Notes: generated by a model from the sequence alone, not told the origin. Positions 25,982 to 35,169 are shown, counted from the first letter of the stretch. The stretch: DNA of 45,608 bases from an uncultured bacterium (GCA_902776645.1 CACYQT010000034.1:1-45608), one strand, 5' to 3'. A program made the numbers and translations.

Positions 25982-27679
25982 ATGAAAAAAATCGCTGATT
26001 CTTTCTCCCTCCTGAACGCAGGCGCCGTCAAACTCCATGGCCGTCTTGGCGAAGCCTTGGACCTGAGCATCAAAAACAGACTGAAAACCGTCGACTACAA
26101 GCATCTTGTCCAGCCGTTCGCCGAACGGAAGGAATGCGACCGCCGCTGGCGTTGCGAATTCTGGGGCAAAATCGTCCGCTCCGCCATCCGTTCATGGCGC
26201 GCCAAACCGGACGCTGAACTGCTCGCGCTGATCCGCCAGACCGTGAAGGACATCTGCGACACGCAGACGAAGGACGGCTGCATCTCCTCCTATCCCGCCA
26301 ACCTCCAGGCGACCGACTGGGACGTCTGGGGCCGAAAATATGTCATTCTCGGCCTCACACGTTACTGCAACACAGTCGGTTACGATCCGGATGTCGTGAA
26401 GGTGCTGTCCGACTGCCTCGACCATCTGATGACGCAGGTCGGCCCGAACGCGAAGACGATGCCGGAAGTCGGCTGGCATGACGGCATGGCGCCTTCCTCC
26501 ATTCTCGGCGCCATCCTGCAGGTCTATTGGCTGACCGGCGAAAAGCGTTTTCTGGACTACGCCAACTGGATCGTCGACGGCGGCTGCTGCCCTGTCTTCC
26601 AGCAGGTTCTCGACGGCGTCGCGCCGTACAAGATCTGCAACGGCAAGGCGTATGAAATGACGTCCTGCGTGGAAGGCATGCTCGAACTCTACCGCGAAAC
26701 AGGCCGCCCAGGCTATCTGGAAGCCATCGTCAAATACTTCAAAAACGTCGTCGACCAGGAGATTTTCGTCACAGGCGTCGGCGGTCTGAAGGATTCCGTC
26801 GGCGAATACTGGTGCGAAGGCGTCAAAAACCAGACGAACGCAGAGCTCGGCGGCCGTGGCGAAACGTGTGTCACCACCACATTCATCCGCTTCGCGCTCA
26901 ATCTGTTGCGCATGACAGGAGACTCCACGATCGCCGACCAGATCGAACGCTCCGTCTATAACGGCGTGCTCGGCGAAATGGTTCCAGACGGCTCATGGTG
27001 GATGCACCTCAACCCGTCGCCGCTCTGCGCCGCCGCCCCCAAGAAGCGCGCAGGCGACCAGATTCCGGGCTACGGCGAAGACTGCTGTCTCGCACAGGGC
27101 CCCGAAGCTCTTGCGACTGGCGCACTTGCGACCGCCATGAAGGAAGGCCCCAACGTCGTCGTCAACCTCTATGAAGCGGCCGATATCGCCGTCGACAGCG
27201 GCCTACAGCTCGTCATCACAGGCGAATATCCGGACGAAGGCGCCGTCAAGATCGCCGTCAAGCCGGCCCGTCCGCGCGAATTCACCCTCAAGCTCCGCAT
27301 CCCCGCATGGAGCAAGAAGTCGACGCTGTTGCTCAACGGCGAGCCTATCTCCGTCACGCCAGGGACTTACCGCCCCATCAACCGCCTCTGGAAGGACGGC
27401 GACGTCATCGAATTGAATCTCGACATGTCGCTCGTCGTCATCCCTGCCGCGGACGGTTCGAAGCTCACCGCCCTCCGTCGCGGCCCCGTCCTGCTCGTCC
27501 GCGACTCGCGTCTCGGCGACATCGACAAGCCCTATGGCAATCCGAAGACCGCCACGCTCCTGCCGCCCGTCGAAGGCATCAAACGAGCCTATCAGCTTGA
27601 CGACGGCTCGAAGGTCTGCGACTACGCCTCCGCCGGAAACCAGTTCTCCGACGACAACCTCCTCCGCGTTTTCGCCTGA
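25982..27679 (+). CDS. GH127-like (DUF1680) beta-L-arabinofuranosidase-family protein
   Basis: 565 residues from the ATG at 25982, preferred over an upstream in-frame ATG that would overlap the flavoprotein gene; AAAGG lies in front of it. The (alpha/alpha)6 toroid and C-terminal beta-sandwich of the GH127/DUF1680 family are visible, with the zinc-thiolate site: E294-T-C296 in GGRGETCVTTTFIRFALNLLRMTGD and the adjacent C368-C369 in GEDCCLAQGPEAL. These correspond to Glu338/Cys340 and Cys417/Cys418 of Bifidobacterium HypBA1, where a cysteine is the nucleophile. An acid/base candidate is E275 or E279. No signal peptide, so cytoplasmic. It should remove L-arabinofuranose or a related sugar from short oligosaccharides delivered by the secreted enzymes next door. 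A 48-nt gap leads to the next glycosidase gene. Some family members have other specificities (GH146 and relatives). Confidence 0.85.
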   Translation: MKKIADSFSLLNAGAVKLHGRLGEALDLSIKNRLKTVDYKHLVQPFAERKECDRRWRCEFWGKIVRSAIRSWRAKPDAELLALIRQTVKDICDTQTKDGCISSYPANLQATDWDVWGRKYVILGLTRYCNTVGYDPDVVKVLSDCLDHLMTQVGPNAKTMPEVGWHDGMAPSSILGAILQVYWLTGEKRFLDYANWIVDGGCCPVFQQVLDGVAPYKICNGKAYEMTSCVEGMLELYRETGRPGYLEAIVKYFKNVVDQEIFVTGVGGLKDSVGEYWCEGVKNQTNAELGGRGETCVTTTFIRFALNLLRMTGDSTIADQIERSVYNGVLGEMVPDGSWWMHLNPSPLCAAAPKKRAGDQIPGYGEDCCLAQGPEALATGALATAMKEGPNVVVNLYEAADIAVDSGLQLVITGEYPDEGAVKIAVKPARPREFTLKLRIPAWSKKSTLLLNGEPISVTPGTYRPINRLWKDGDVIELNLDMSLVVIPAADGSKLTALRRGPVLLVRDSRLGDIDKPYGNPKTATLLPPVEGIKRAYQLDDGSKVCDYASAGNQFSDDNLLRVFA

Positions 27680-27727
27680 TTTCATTCTTAACCTATCAAT
27701 ATCAACCTGTTAACAAGAGGCTGGACC

Positions 27728-30700
27728 ATGAAGAAACTCCTTATTCTTTGCATGACGACGGCGCTGCTTCTGCAAGCCCAGACATTCGAATTGGCACCTA
27801 ACGGAGCCGCTTTCATCAAAGGGCAGAATTTCATCAAGGCCATGCAGCCCATCCTGTGGGACAAATCATGGACCAACACAACGGTTGACACCAAAATACC
27901 GGCGGATCCATCGCTTTCATCCGTCAATGTGTCACTGCCCGTGCCCAAGACGCAGAACACCGTTGATTTCACGGTCGTGAAATCAACGAACGCCGCAGGA
28001 CAGTCCAGCCTCTCCTACACGGCGAAAACGCAGACGTCGCTCTCCCTCAACGGCGTCTGCGTTCTCGCCGTCACGTCGCCGTCCGTCGTCGCAGGACGCG
28101 AATTCGTCACCATTCCGTGCGGTCTGAAAGGCGTCTTTCCGGCGGAATATCAAAAGCAGAGCATCCATACATCCGTCGACAGCGGAATCGCCATCAAGCA
28201 GGACGACGGCAACTATCTCGTGTTGAAATCCAACAAACTGTCCACCCTGCTCATTCAGGACGACCGCGTCTTCAACATCAACAACATCCAGATCCGATTC
28301 GCCCTCGCCCCCGCGACCATGCATAAAAACATCCCATACACCAACCGTTTCACCATTTCCACAGCCACCCCCGAACAACTGAATAAAATGCTAGTCTCAA
28401 CCACACCGCTCACAAGCCTGGACTCCAGCAGTTCGCTCATTTTCAGCCATGACGACAACGGCATCGGAACACTGACGAAAGGCTCCGCCACCTATGTCAA
28501 AGTGGCCGCCGCCGTCCACGGCCTCGAATGGGCCTACGGGCCGCAGGCCGAAGGGGCGTTCAACATGCTGGATGACGACAACAGCCGCACCTACGAAGGC
28601 GCCATCACCATCCCGAAGACAGACGACGTCCCACTCAACATCATCGAACGGAACATGTTGGACGAGACGAAGCACAAGCTCGTCAGCACCTACAAATTCA
28701 ACATCCCGCAGAAAGTCAGCCTCAACGGCTTCCAGCTCTCCTACTTCCTCACGCTCCCCTTCTATACGGGGGCGACTCTCCTCTGCGAGACGACGGAAGG
28801 CCCGAAATCCGTTGTCATCCCCGAAAACGTCGGCAACAAGACGCCGTTCAGCGGAACTGTCAAATCGATTACCATAAAGCCCGTAACGGAAGCGCCTTCC
28901 GTCTTGCTAACCTTCGACCAGCCCACCAATCTTTTCTTCCAAGACAACCGCGCATGGGGCGCCAGCGATCTTGAAATCCGCCTGAGCTTCGCACGGTTTG
29001 AGAAAGGAAACGAAATCGGCCCCGTCACCGTCGAACGGACCATTACCTTCTCCGCTGAAAACGCTGACGGCCCCATGCATCCGCTCCTTTACACGAACGC
29101 CGTCACGTCCGTCACGGACACGTCCAAATGGTTCCCCTACACGCTTCCGTGGGACGCGCCCTCCCCGCTGGACGTCTCCTTCCTCAACGACAAGCCCGCC
29201 GGAAAGCATGGCTTCATCGCCGTAAAGGACGGTCAGTTCGTCACTTCCGGAAACGGCCAGCCCATCCGCTTCTGGGGGACGTGCTTCTCCGCAGGAGCGA
29301 ACTTCCCCACGCATGAACAGGCCGAACTCATCGCCAGGCGCCTCGCCTCCTACGGCATCAACATCGTCCGCACCCATCATGCGGACACGCAGTGGGGCGA
29401 AAACAGCCTCTTCGACAAGAAGGCGGACAACACGCGCTCCTTCGATCCTGTCAATCTGGACAAATTCGATTATCTGATGTACTGCCTCAAACGCGAAGGC
29501 ATCTATATCTATCTCGACCAGCTGGTCAACCGCACCTTCAAGAAAGGCGACGGCGTGGACAACGCGGAGAATCTTCCCGTCTGCGCGAAACCGTACTGCT
29601 ATTTCGACCGCAGGCTCATCGAACTTCAGAAGGAATATTCGCGAAACCTCTGGACGCACGTAAATCCCTATACGAAAATCGCCTACAAGGATGATCCCGC
29701 CTTCGCCATGATGGAGTTCGCCAATGAAAACGACCTGTGGTCGCAGGAAGTCACGCTCGAACCGTACCGCACGCGCTTCGAAGCCATGTACCGCGAATGG
29801 GCCGCCAAAAACGCCATCGAACTGCCGGGAGGGAAGATCGATTTCACGAAGAAGAACGATGCAATGGTCAAGTTCTTCATCCATGTCACGGACGAATACC
29901 ACCGCGAAATGGGCGATTTCCTCCGCAACGAAATCGGCGTGAAGGTCCCGATGACAGGTTCCAACTGGACGCGCAACACAAGCCTCCTCCTCTCCCTCTC
30001 CAAGCTCGACTACACGGATTCGCACGCATATTGGAACCATCCGAAGGCGGGCGGCTTCTTCAACACGAATTCCATGCTCCGCAACGAATCCATCATCATG
30101 GACGGCCTCGGCTACTACAAAGTGAAAGGCAAGCCGTTCTTCGTCTCCGAATGGGACGCCCCGTGGCCCTACGAATTCCGCGCGGAACTGCCTGCGTGGA
30201 TCGCCGCCGTCTCCGCCTTCCAGAATTGGAACGGCCTCACCGTCTATACCTACCGCCATTCCTCCGTCCCCACGGACGCCATCAGCGGCTCCTTCGAAAC
30301 GTTCAACGATCCCGCCCGCTTCGGCCTCTTCCCGATCGCCTCGCTGATCTTCCGCCGCGGCGATGTCACGCCCGGCCAGACCGTCAAACGCCTCGCCCAT
30401 CCCGTGAAAACCGCCCAGACGACCAAATCCCCCAACAGCTGGAGCCTTCCAGTCCTGCGGTCGCTCTCCAACATGTACCGCTTCGAAGGGGAGTTCACCA
30501 CCGATGATTCCGCCACGCCGAACGACCTTCCGATGGACAAGTCGCTCATCGACGGCACTGCCATCGCCTCCGAAAACGGCCAGATCCGCCGTAATCTGAA
30601 AGACGCCAGCGTTGTCATCGACACGCCTCGCTCGCAAGTCGTCTCATCGTTCTTCCAGAACAAAAAGTCGTTCAGCACGAACGACATGACGGTCGCCATC

Positions 30701-31030
30701 AACGACCAGTTCGCGACGGTCGCCCTCAGTTCGCCGTCGGACCAGCCGATCAATCAGGCCGACAAGCTTTATCTCATCGTCGTCGGTCGCGCCGAAAACA
30801 CAGGCTTCTCCTACGCGTTCGCCCGCAACAAGGCGGTCACCCGCGGCAACGGCCCCATCCTCGCGGACCATATCAACGCAACGATCACCATCAAGACGGC
30901 CAATGCCGCGCTGAAGGTCCATCCGGTCTCCAACAGAGGCGAAAAACTGCCCGCCATCCCGTCCAAATACGAAGACGGCAGGCTCTCGTTCACCACCTCC
31001 GCCGACACCATCTACTACATCATCGAATAA
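27728..31030 (+). CDS. Secreted clan GH-A (GH5-like) glycoside hydrolase with N-terminal beta domains
   Basis: 1100 residues with a signal peptide (MKKLLILCMTTALLLQAQ) and AGAGG before the ATG. Residues ~20-480 are beta-rich and unrecognised, probably substrate-binding. Residues ~490-880 form a (beta/alpha)8 barrel of clan A: RFWGTCFSAGANFP, the RRLASYGINIVRTHHAD strand 2-3 region, acid/base E667 in MMEFANEND, and nucleophile E808 in KPFFVSEWDAPWP, spaced 141 residues apart as in GH5. The final ~220 residues are again beta-rich. The enzyme should cleave a beta-linked polysaccharide outside the cytoplasm; mannan, xylan or another backbone cannot be decided. It follows the GH127-like gene by 48 nt and precedes the oxidoreductase/uxaC genes, so it belongs to a polysaccharide-use cluster. 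Confidence 0.82.
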   Translation: MKKLLILCMTTALLLQAQTFELAPNGAAFIKGQNFIKAMQPILWDKSWTNTTVDTKIPADPSLSSVNVSLPVPKTQNTVDFTVVKSTNAAGQSSLSYTAKTQTSLSLNGVCVLAVTSPSVVAGREFVTIPCGLKGVFPAEYQKQSIHTSVDSGIAIKQDDGNYLVLKSNKLSTLLIQDDRVFNINNIQIRFALAPATMHKNIPYTNRFTISTATPEQLNKMLVSTTPLTSLDSSSSLIFSHDDNGIGTLTKGSATYVKVAAAVHGLEWAYGPQAEGAFNMLDDDNSRTYEGAITIPKTDDVPLNIIERNMLDETKHKLVSTYKFNIPQKVSLNGFQLSYFLTLPFYTGATLLCETTEGPKSVVIPENVGNKTPFSGTVKSITIKPVTEAPSVLLTFDQPTNLFFQDNRAWGASDLEIRLSFARFEKGNEIGPVTVERTITFSAENADGPMHPLLYTNAVTSVTDTSKWFPYTLPWDAPSPLDVSFLNDKPAGKHGFIAVKDGQFVTSGNGQPIRFWGTCFSAGANFPTHEQAELIARRLASYGINIVRTHHADTQWGENSLFDKKADNTRSFDPVNLDKFDYLMYCLKREGIYIYLDQLVNRTFKKGDGVDNAENLPVCAKPYCYFDRRLIELQKEYSRNLWTHVNPYTKIAYKDDPAFAMMEFANENDLWSQEVTLEPYRTRFEAMYREWAAKNAIELPGGKIDFTKKNDAMVKFFIHVTDEYHREMGDFLRNEIGVKVPMTGSNWTRNTSLLLSLSKLDYTDSHAYWNHPKAGGFFNTNSMLRNESIIMDGLGYYKVKGKPFFVSEWDAPWPYEFRAELPAWIAAVSAFQNWNGLTVYTYRHSSVPTDAISGSFETFNDPARFGLFPIASLIFRRGDVTPGQTVKRLAHPVKTAQTTKSPNSWSLPVLRSLSNMYRFEGEFTTDDSATPNDLPMDKSLIDGTAIASENGQIRRNLKDASVVIDTPRSQVVSSFFQNKKSFSTNDMTVAINDQFATVALSSPSDQPINQADKLYLIVVGRAENTGFSYAFARNKAVTRGNGPILADHINATITIKTANAALKVHPVSNRGEKLPAIPSKYEDGRLSFTTSADTIYYIIE

Positions 31031-31036
31031 ATTTAC

Positions 31037-31064
31037 TTGCATATTTCCGTAAATGCATTATTCT
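31037..31064 (+). promoter_or_regulatory. Possible sigma70-type promoter of the Gfo/Idh/MocA gene
   Basis: TTGCAT (31037-31042), a 16-bp spacer, and TATTCT (31059-31064) lie in an AT-rich gap 64 nt before the start codon. The -35 to -10 spacer also contains an imperfect inverted repeat (TGCATATTT/AAATGCA). Only a consensus reading, no further support. Confidence 0.35.
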
Positions 31065-31127
31065 ATAAGTAATTGAGTTTTGATTCCTATTGTCAACCAA
31101 GTCAAAAACAAACAACGGAGTAACACA

Positions 31128-32306
31128 ATGGCTAAAGAAGAATTGGTGCGTTTTGGCATCCTCGGCGCGGGCAGCATCGCTTTGTTCCGCCACGCTCTCG
31201 AACTCTCTCAGAACCCCTACGCGAAACTCGTCGCCGTCTATGATCCGATCAAGTCACGCGCCGAATACCTCTCCAGCCTGTACCATGTTCCAGTTGTCGA
31301 TAGCGAAGAGGCTATCATCAACAACAAGAACATCGACGCCGTCTGCGTCTGCACGCCTAACAGCGAGCATGCCCGCCTGACGATCGCCTGCCTGAAGGCC
31401 GGCAAGGACGTCCTCTGCGAGAAGCCGATGGCCACCAATCTCGAAGACGCCTCCAAGATGATCCTCACGGCTGAGAAGCTCGGCCGCAAGCTCATGATCG
31501 GCCATAACCAGTGCCTCATGTCCCCCCACCTGAAGGCCAAGAAGCTCCTCCAGGAAGGCGTCATCGGCAAAGTCATGACCTTCCGCACGGCGTTCGGCCA
31601 CGGCGGCCCCGAAACATGGTCGCAGGACAAAGGCCCCCACACATGGTTCTTCAAGAAGGAAAAGGCCTACGTCGGCTGCATGGGCGACCTCGGCGTCCAC
31701 AAGTGCTATCTGATTCCGTGGCTGCTCGGCACCGACATCGTCGAAGCCGCCTCCTTCGTCGCCACCATGGACAAGAAGAATGAAAAAGGCAAGCCCATCA
31801 CCGTCGACGACAACGCGGTCTGCATCCTCAAGATGTCCGACGGCGTTCTCGGCCAGCTGACCGCCTCCTGGACCTACTACGGCCCCGAAGACAACATCAC
31901 GACCATCTACGGCACGGAAGGCCGCATGATCCTCGGCGCGAATCCGGACTATCCCGTCGAAGTCTATCTGAAGAACGGCGAAGTCCAGAAGTACAAAGTC
32001 GGCGCCGTCGCCACGAACACCGTGCAGGTCAAATCCGGCATTCCGGATCTGTTCGTCGACTGCATTCTCGACGACATCAAGCCTCCGTTCGACGGCATCA
32101 AAGGCTACAAGGCTCTCGCCGCCGTCGTGGCCTGCCTCGAATCCAACGAAACGGGCAAGATCTGCAAAGTCCACAACGACCTCATGCCTGTGAAGGTTGA
32201 CGCGGCTCCCGCCGCCGTGAAGAAGGCCGCGGCTCCCGCCAAGAAAGCAGCCGCCAAGAAGCCCGCGAAAAAAGCTCCCGCGAAGAAATCCGCGAAGAAG
32301 AAATAA
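31128..32306 (+). CDS. Gfo/Idh/MocA oxidoreductase with a histone-H1-like Lys/Ala/Pro tail
   Basis: 392 residues from the ATG at 31128 (CGGAG 8 nt upstream); an in-frame start at 31080 is less likely. The Rossmann fold begins RFGILGAGSIALF (GxGxxG at 13-18), with the family's EKP motif at 98-100 in GKDVLCEKPMATN, the GHNQ block, and the GCMGDLGVHKCYL histidine motif that provides the catalytic His. The family oxidises or reduces sugars, inositols or amino-sugars with NAD(P). The last ~28 residues (from about 365) are unlike any family member I know: repeated KKAAAPAKK/AAKKPAKK/APAKKSAKKK, the composition of bacterial histone-H1-like (Hc1/AlgP) DNA-binding tails. The tail is in frame, with normal codon use, and the gene ends in a strong terminator. 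Sugar specificity is unknown; the neighbour uxaC suggests uronate or related metabolism. Confidence 0.88.
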   Translation: MAKEELVRFGILGAGSIALFRHALELSQNPYAKLVAVYDPIKSRAEYLSSLYHVPVVDSEEAIINNKNIDAVCVCTPNSEHARLTIACLKAGKDVLCEKPMATNLEDASKMILTAEKLGRKLMIGHNQCLMSPHLKAKKLLQEGVIGKVMTFRTAFGHGGPETWSQDKGPHTWFFKKEKAYVGCMGDLGVHKCYLIPWLLGTDIVEAASFVATMDKKNEKGKPITVDDNAVCILKMSDGVLGQLTASWTYYGPEDNITTIYGTEGRMILGANPDYPVEVYLKNGEVQKYKVGAVATNTVQVKSGIPDLFVDCILDDIKPPFDGIKGYKALAAVVACLESNETGKICKVHNDLMPVKVDAAPAAVKKAAAPAKKAAAKKPAKKAPAKKSAKKK

Positions 32307-32321
32307 GTAGCTTCCAGTCGC

Positions 32322-32358
32322 AAGGCCGTTGGAAAACACTTCTTCCAACGGCCTTTTT
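32322..32358 (+). terminator. Intrinsic terminator of the Gfo/Idh/MocA gene
   Basis: Perfect 13-bp stem AAGGCCGTTGGAA / TTCCAACGGCCTT (32322-32334/32343-32355), 8-nt loop, ending in TTTTTC. It lies 16 nt past the stop, so uxaC downstream needs its own promoter. Confidence 0.9.
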
Positions 32359-32385
32359 CTTCTACATCTTTTTACGTCTCCTTCC

Positions 32386-32430
32386 ATCCCTTTAGTCACT
32401 TTTGTCCCTTTAGTCGCTTTAGTCCCTCCC
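32386..32430 (+). repeat. 9-nt tandem array (GTCCCTTTA family), copy 2
   Basis: Five consecutive 9-mers: ATCCCTTTA, GTCACTTTT, GTCCCTTTA, GTCGCTTTA, GTCCCTCCC, ending 15 nt before the uxaC ATG and in the gene's orientation. It fills the gap between the preceding terminator and the ribosome-binding site, so it must be in the uxaC leader or promoter. Confidence 0.85.
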
Positions 32431-32445
32431 ACCATAGGATCACAT

Positions 32446-33816
32446 ATGGCATTTTTAGACGAAAACTACCTCCTTCGCGGCGATGAATCCAAGAAGCTCT
32501 ACGCCGCCGTCAAAGACCTCCCCATCATTGACGCCCATAACCACTGCGACGTCAAGGCCCTCGCCGAAGACCGCAACTTCACGGATCTGTGGGATGCCGA
32601 GGCCGCCACGGACCACTACGTCTGGGAAGTCCTCCGCAAATCCGGCGTTCCGGAATATCTTCTGACCGGCAAAGACGCCTCCAACCACGACAAATGGATC
32701 GCCATGGCCGCCGCCTTCGAAAAGGTCGCCGGCAATCCGACATACGAATGGATCCATCTGGATCTGAAACGCCGCCTCGGCATCGATGAACTCATCACCG
32801 CCGACAACGCCGAAGCCATCTGGGAGAAATCAAAAGCCGTTCTCGCGAAAAAAGAGTTCTCCCAGCAGAATCTCATCAAGCAGATGAACGTCGAAGCCAT
32901 GTGCTCCACCGACGATCCCGCCGACACGCTCGAATACCATCAGGCCCTCCAGAAGTCGCAACTAAAAGGCATCGTCCATCCGACCTTCCGCCCCGACAAG
33001 GCTATGAACATCTTCAAGCCGGATTTCGCAGATTACGTCAAGACGCTCGGAAATCGTTGGAACATCGCCATCAAGACGATCGACGACCTGCTCGCCGCCC
33101 TGAAGGCCGCCCATGACTTCTTCGCCGAAAACGGCTGCGTCGCCTCAGACCACGGCGTCGCCGTCCCCTACGGCCTGCAAGTCGCGAAGCAGGACGCGGA
33201 GGCCGTCTTCCAGAAGGCCCTCGCCCGCAAGCCGTTGACGGAGGCCGAAACCGTCGCCTACATGTCCTACATCTTCAACGAAGTCGCCGAAATGGACGCC
33301 CAGAAAGGATGGGTCTTCCAGATCCATATCGGCGCCGTCCGCGACGTGCGCGACTCCCTCTACAACAGTCTAGGCGCGGATGTCGGCGGCGACATCTCCG
33401 ACCATCTGACCGACTACATCGCCAATCTCCTGCCGTTGCTGAACCGCTTCGACGGACGTCTCAAGACGGTCCTCTACAACATGAATCCGATCCACAACGC
33501 GACGCTGGCCCAGCTGACGCGCGCCTTCGGCAACACCGTCTCCCTCGGCCTCGCCTGGTGGCTCAACGATTCCTTCATCGGCATGAAGAACCAGCTCGAA
33601 TACTCCACGTCCGTCGATACGTTCGCGAACATGGGCGGCATGGTCTCCGACTCCCGCAAGATCCTTTCCTACGGTTCGCGCCACGAAATGTTCCGCCGCA
33701 CGCTCTGCCACGTTCTCGGCAACGAAGTCGAGCTCGGCCAGATGCCGTCGGAAGTCGCGGAACGCCTAGCCGTCAACCTCTCCTACACGCGTCCCAAGAC
33801 CCTCTTCGGACTTTGA
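32446..33816 (+). CDS. uxaC: Glucuronate/galacturonate isomerase UxaC
   Basis: 456 residues, close to the family's ~470. The ATG at 32446 is chosen because AGGA lies 7 nt before it and the protein then begins at the family's usual N-terminus (FLDENYLLRGDESKKLYAAVKDLPIIDAHNHCD). H31 and H33 of the IDAHNHCD motif are metal-type ligands of the amidohydrolase-like fold. Further signatures are WIHLDLKRRLGI, TDDPADTLEYH, TFRPDKAMNI, QIHIGAVRDVR, LAWWLNDS and SYGSRHEMFRR. The enzyme interconverts D-glucuronate/D-fructuronate and D-galacturonate/D-tagaturonate in the cytoplasm, the first step of uronate catabolism. No other uxa/uxu gene is in the window. The hairpin-plus-heptamer repeat follows the stop codon at once. 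Confidence 0.95.
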   Translation: MAFLDENYLLRGDESKKLYAAVKDLPIIDAHNHCDVKALAEDRNFTDLWDAEAATDHYVWEVLRKSGVPEYLLTGKDASNHDKWIAMAAAFEKVAGNPTYEWIHLDLKRRLGIDELITADNAEAIWEKSKAVLAKKEFSQQNLIKQMNVEAMCSTDDPADTLEYHQALQKSQLKGIVHPTFRPDKAMNIFKPDFADYVKTLGNRWNIAIKTIDDLLAALKAAHDFFAENGCVASDHGVAVPYGLQVAKQDAEAVFQKALARKPLTEAETVAYMSYIFNEVAEMDAQKGWVFQIHIGAVRDVRDSLYNSLGADVGGDISDHLTDYIANLLPLLNRFDGRLKTVLYNMNPIHNATLAQLTRAFGNTVSLGLAWWLNDSFIGMKNQLEYSTSVDTFANMGGMVSDSRKILSYGSRHEMFRRTLCHVLGNEVELGQMPSEVAERLAVNLSYTRPKTLFGL

Positions 33817-33822
33817 TGCCAG

Positions 33823-33866
33823 CCGCTTTCGCGGAGCTAAAAGCCTAAAGCCAAAAGCTTAAAGCC
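33823..33866 (+). repeat. Hairpin plus 4 x 7-nt AGCTTAA-family array behind the uxaC stop
   Basis: Six nucleotides after the uxaC stop comes CCGC-TTTC-GCGG (33823-33834), followed by AGCTAAA, AGCCTAA, AGCCAAA, AGCTTAA (33835-33862) and a partial unit. It matches the minus-strand composite at 9931-9972 in layout (stop, small hairpin, AGCTAAA, more heptamers) and in its orientation relative to the gene. Confidence 0.8.
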
Positions 33867-34142
33867 ATACGCGCCGCGAAGCGTGGCTCTATGACGTTTT
33901 TTTCACAAAGATCTTTCGCATGACATCCTTTGCATCTCGCGAAGCGATGACAACCGCCGAGCTGCCGGAGCCGTTGAATTTTCAGCATGCAAAATTCATT
34001 ATAACCAAACAAATTCTTCAGAAGATTGACGGCCCGGCGGCGAGGCATTCGTGTCCAATCGTGTCCATTAGTGGTTCCTAATCAATAATTAGGTTGCGGC
34101 TTGACCGTTTCAGGTTCTTTCGTGCCTTTCGTGGTTTACAAG
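33867..34142. other. Gene-free spacer with two 10-nt arrays and hairpins
   Basis: No supported gene. It contains a 7-bp hairpin GAATTTT/AAAATTC (33976-33997), and a 10-nt array ATTCGTGTCC, AATCGTGTCC, ATTAGTGGTT (34047-34076). A 6-bp hairpin CCTAAT/ATTAGG follows (34077-34093), then a second 10-nt pair TTCTTTCGTG, CCTTTCGTGG (34115-34134) that ends 8 nt before the chosen start of the metallophosphoesterase gene. Confidence 0.6.
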
Positions 34143-35036
34143 ATGTTCAAGACGTTGCAACGTAATTACAAGATGCTGGGGAAACGGCGTTTCATTTTCC
34201 TGTTCGCCGTTCCCCTGGTCATCTGCGTCTTCCTCTGGGCGGTGCGCAAAGAAGCCTCCGACGTCCAACTGCAACGCGTCGAATTGAAAAAGGACGACTT
34301 CCGCGTCCCGTTCAAGAAACCGCTGCGTGTCCTCCACATTTCGGACACGCATCTCTATAACGGCGCCGCCGTCAAACGCCTCCACAAGGCTTTGGAGCTC
34401 GCCCTCCCCCATTCGCCGGACATCGCCGTCCTCACAGGCGATTTCGGCATCTCACCAAAGAACGACGAACAGGACTATCTTCTCGCCCTCTCCTATTTCC
34501 AATTGTTGTCGCAGGCCATGCCGACATTTGCCTGTCTCGGCAACCACGACTACCGGATCAACCCTAAACAGTATCCGCCCCCCGGCCCAGCCGTCCTCAA
34601 ATTTCTTGCCGACGCGAACATCACATTGCTCCAGAATGAATCCAAATCTCTCATTATCAACGGACAACGCATCGTCATCGTCGGCATGGAGGACTATTGG
34701 AAAGGCCGTCCCAATGCGCAGGGTTGCCTTCCGCTCATCGACGAACCGCGTGAAGACGTCCATTACCTCCTTCTCGACCACAATCCGGACCATCTTCTGA
34801 AATTGCAGGACTACGACTGGGACGTCGCCTTTTCCGGCCATGCCCACGGCGGCCAGATCAAGATTCCCTTCATCGAATGGCGGCCGCACACGAATCTAGA
34901 GAACAACCATCTCGCCCGCCCGGGCATCCACGAAATCTTTCCGAAGCGCTATTTATGTGAATCAGTCGGCCTCGGCAACCTCTACGAACTGCGTATATTC
35001 TGCAAACCGGATATCACGATTTTGGATATCAAGTAA
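34143..35036 (+). CDS. Membrane-anchored calcineurin-like metallophosphoesterase (YkuE/LpxG type)
   Basis: 298 residues from the ATG at 34143; a later ATG at 34173 would start directly at the anchor (MLGKRRFIFLFAVPLVICVFLWAV), and neither has a Shine-Dalgarno, so the start is uncertain. One N-terminal membrane helix is followed by all the metallophosphoesterase motifs: D-x-H in HISDTHLYN, GD in VLTGDFGI, GNHD in CLGNHDYR, the LLLDHNPD histidine, and GHAHGGQ. The catalytic domain thus binds two metal ions and sits at the membrane. Relatives include Bacillus YkuE and the chlamydial UDP-2,3-diacylglucosamine hydrolase LpxG of lipid A synthesis. A lipid A role is plausible in this lineage, but other phosphodiester substrates are possible. 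Confidence 0.82.
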   Translation: MFKTLQRNYKMLGKRRFIFLFAVPLVICVFLWAVRKEASDVQLQRVELKKDDFRVPFKKPLRVLHISDTHLYNGAAVKRLHKALELALPHSPDIAVLTGDFGISPKNDEQDYLLALSYFQLLSQAMPTFACLGNHDYRINPKQYPPPGPAVLKFLADANITLLQNESKSLIINGQRIVIVGMEDYWKGRPNAQGCLPLIDEPREDVHYLLLDHNPDHLLKLQDYDWDVAFSGHAHGGQIKIPFIEWRPHTNLENNHLARPGIHEIFPKRYLCESVGLGNLYELRIFCKPDITILDIK

Positions 35037-35169
35037 TTCACAACACAAAATTGTTGGGCATGTCACCGCTTGTTGTCAACAGTGTTTTTCTCACTTTGGA
35101 TATTTTTTCCCTTTTTTCAATTGATTGATCAGTATGTAAAGGAAAATCATTCGAATATTTGAACATATC

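Noticed and set aside
28907..30637. 576-codon minus-strand open frame opposite the clan-A glycosidase
   Set aside because: Shadow frame; the plus strand carries the catalytic NEND and SEWD motifs in a complete protein.
33867..34142. Small minus-strand gene of about 67 codons in the spacer after uxaC
   Set aside because: No ribosome-binding site or motif, and it overlaps repeats and hairpins.
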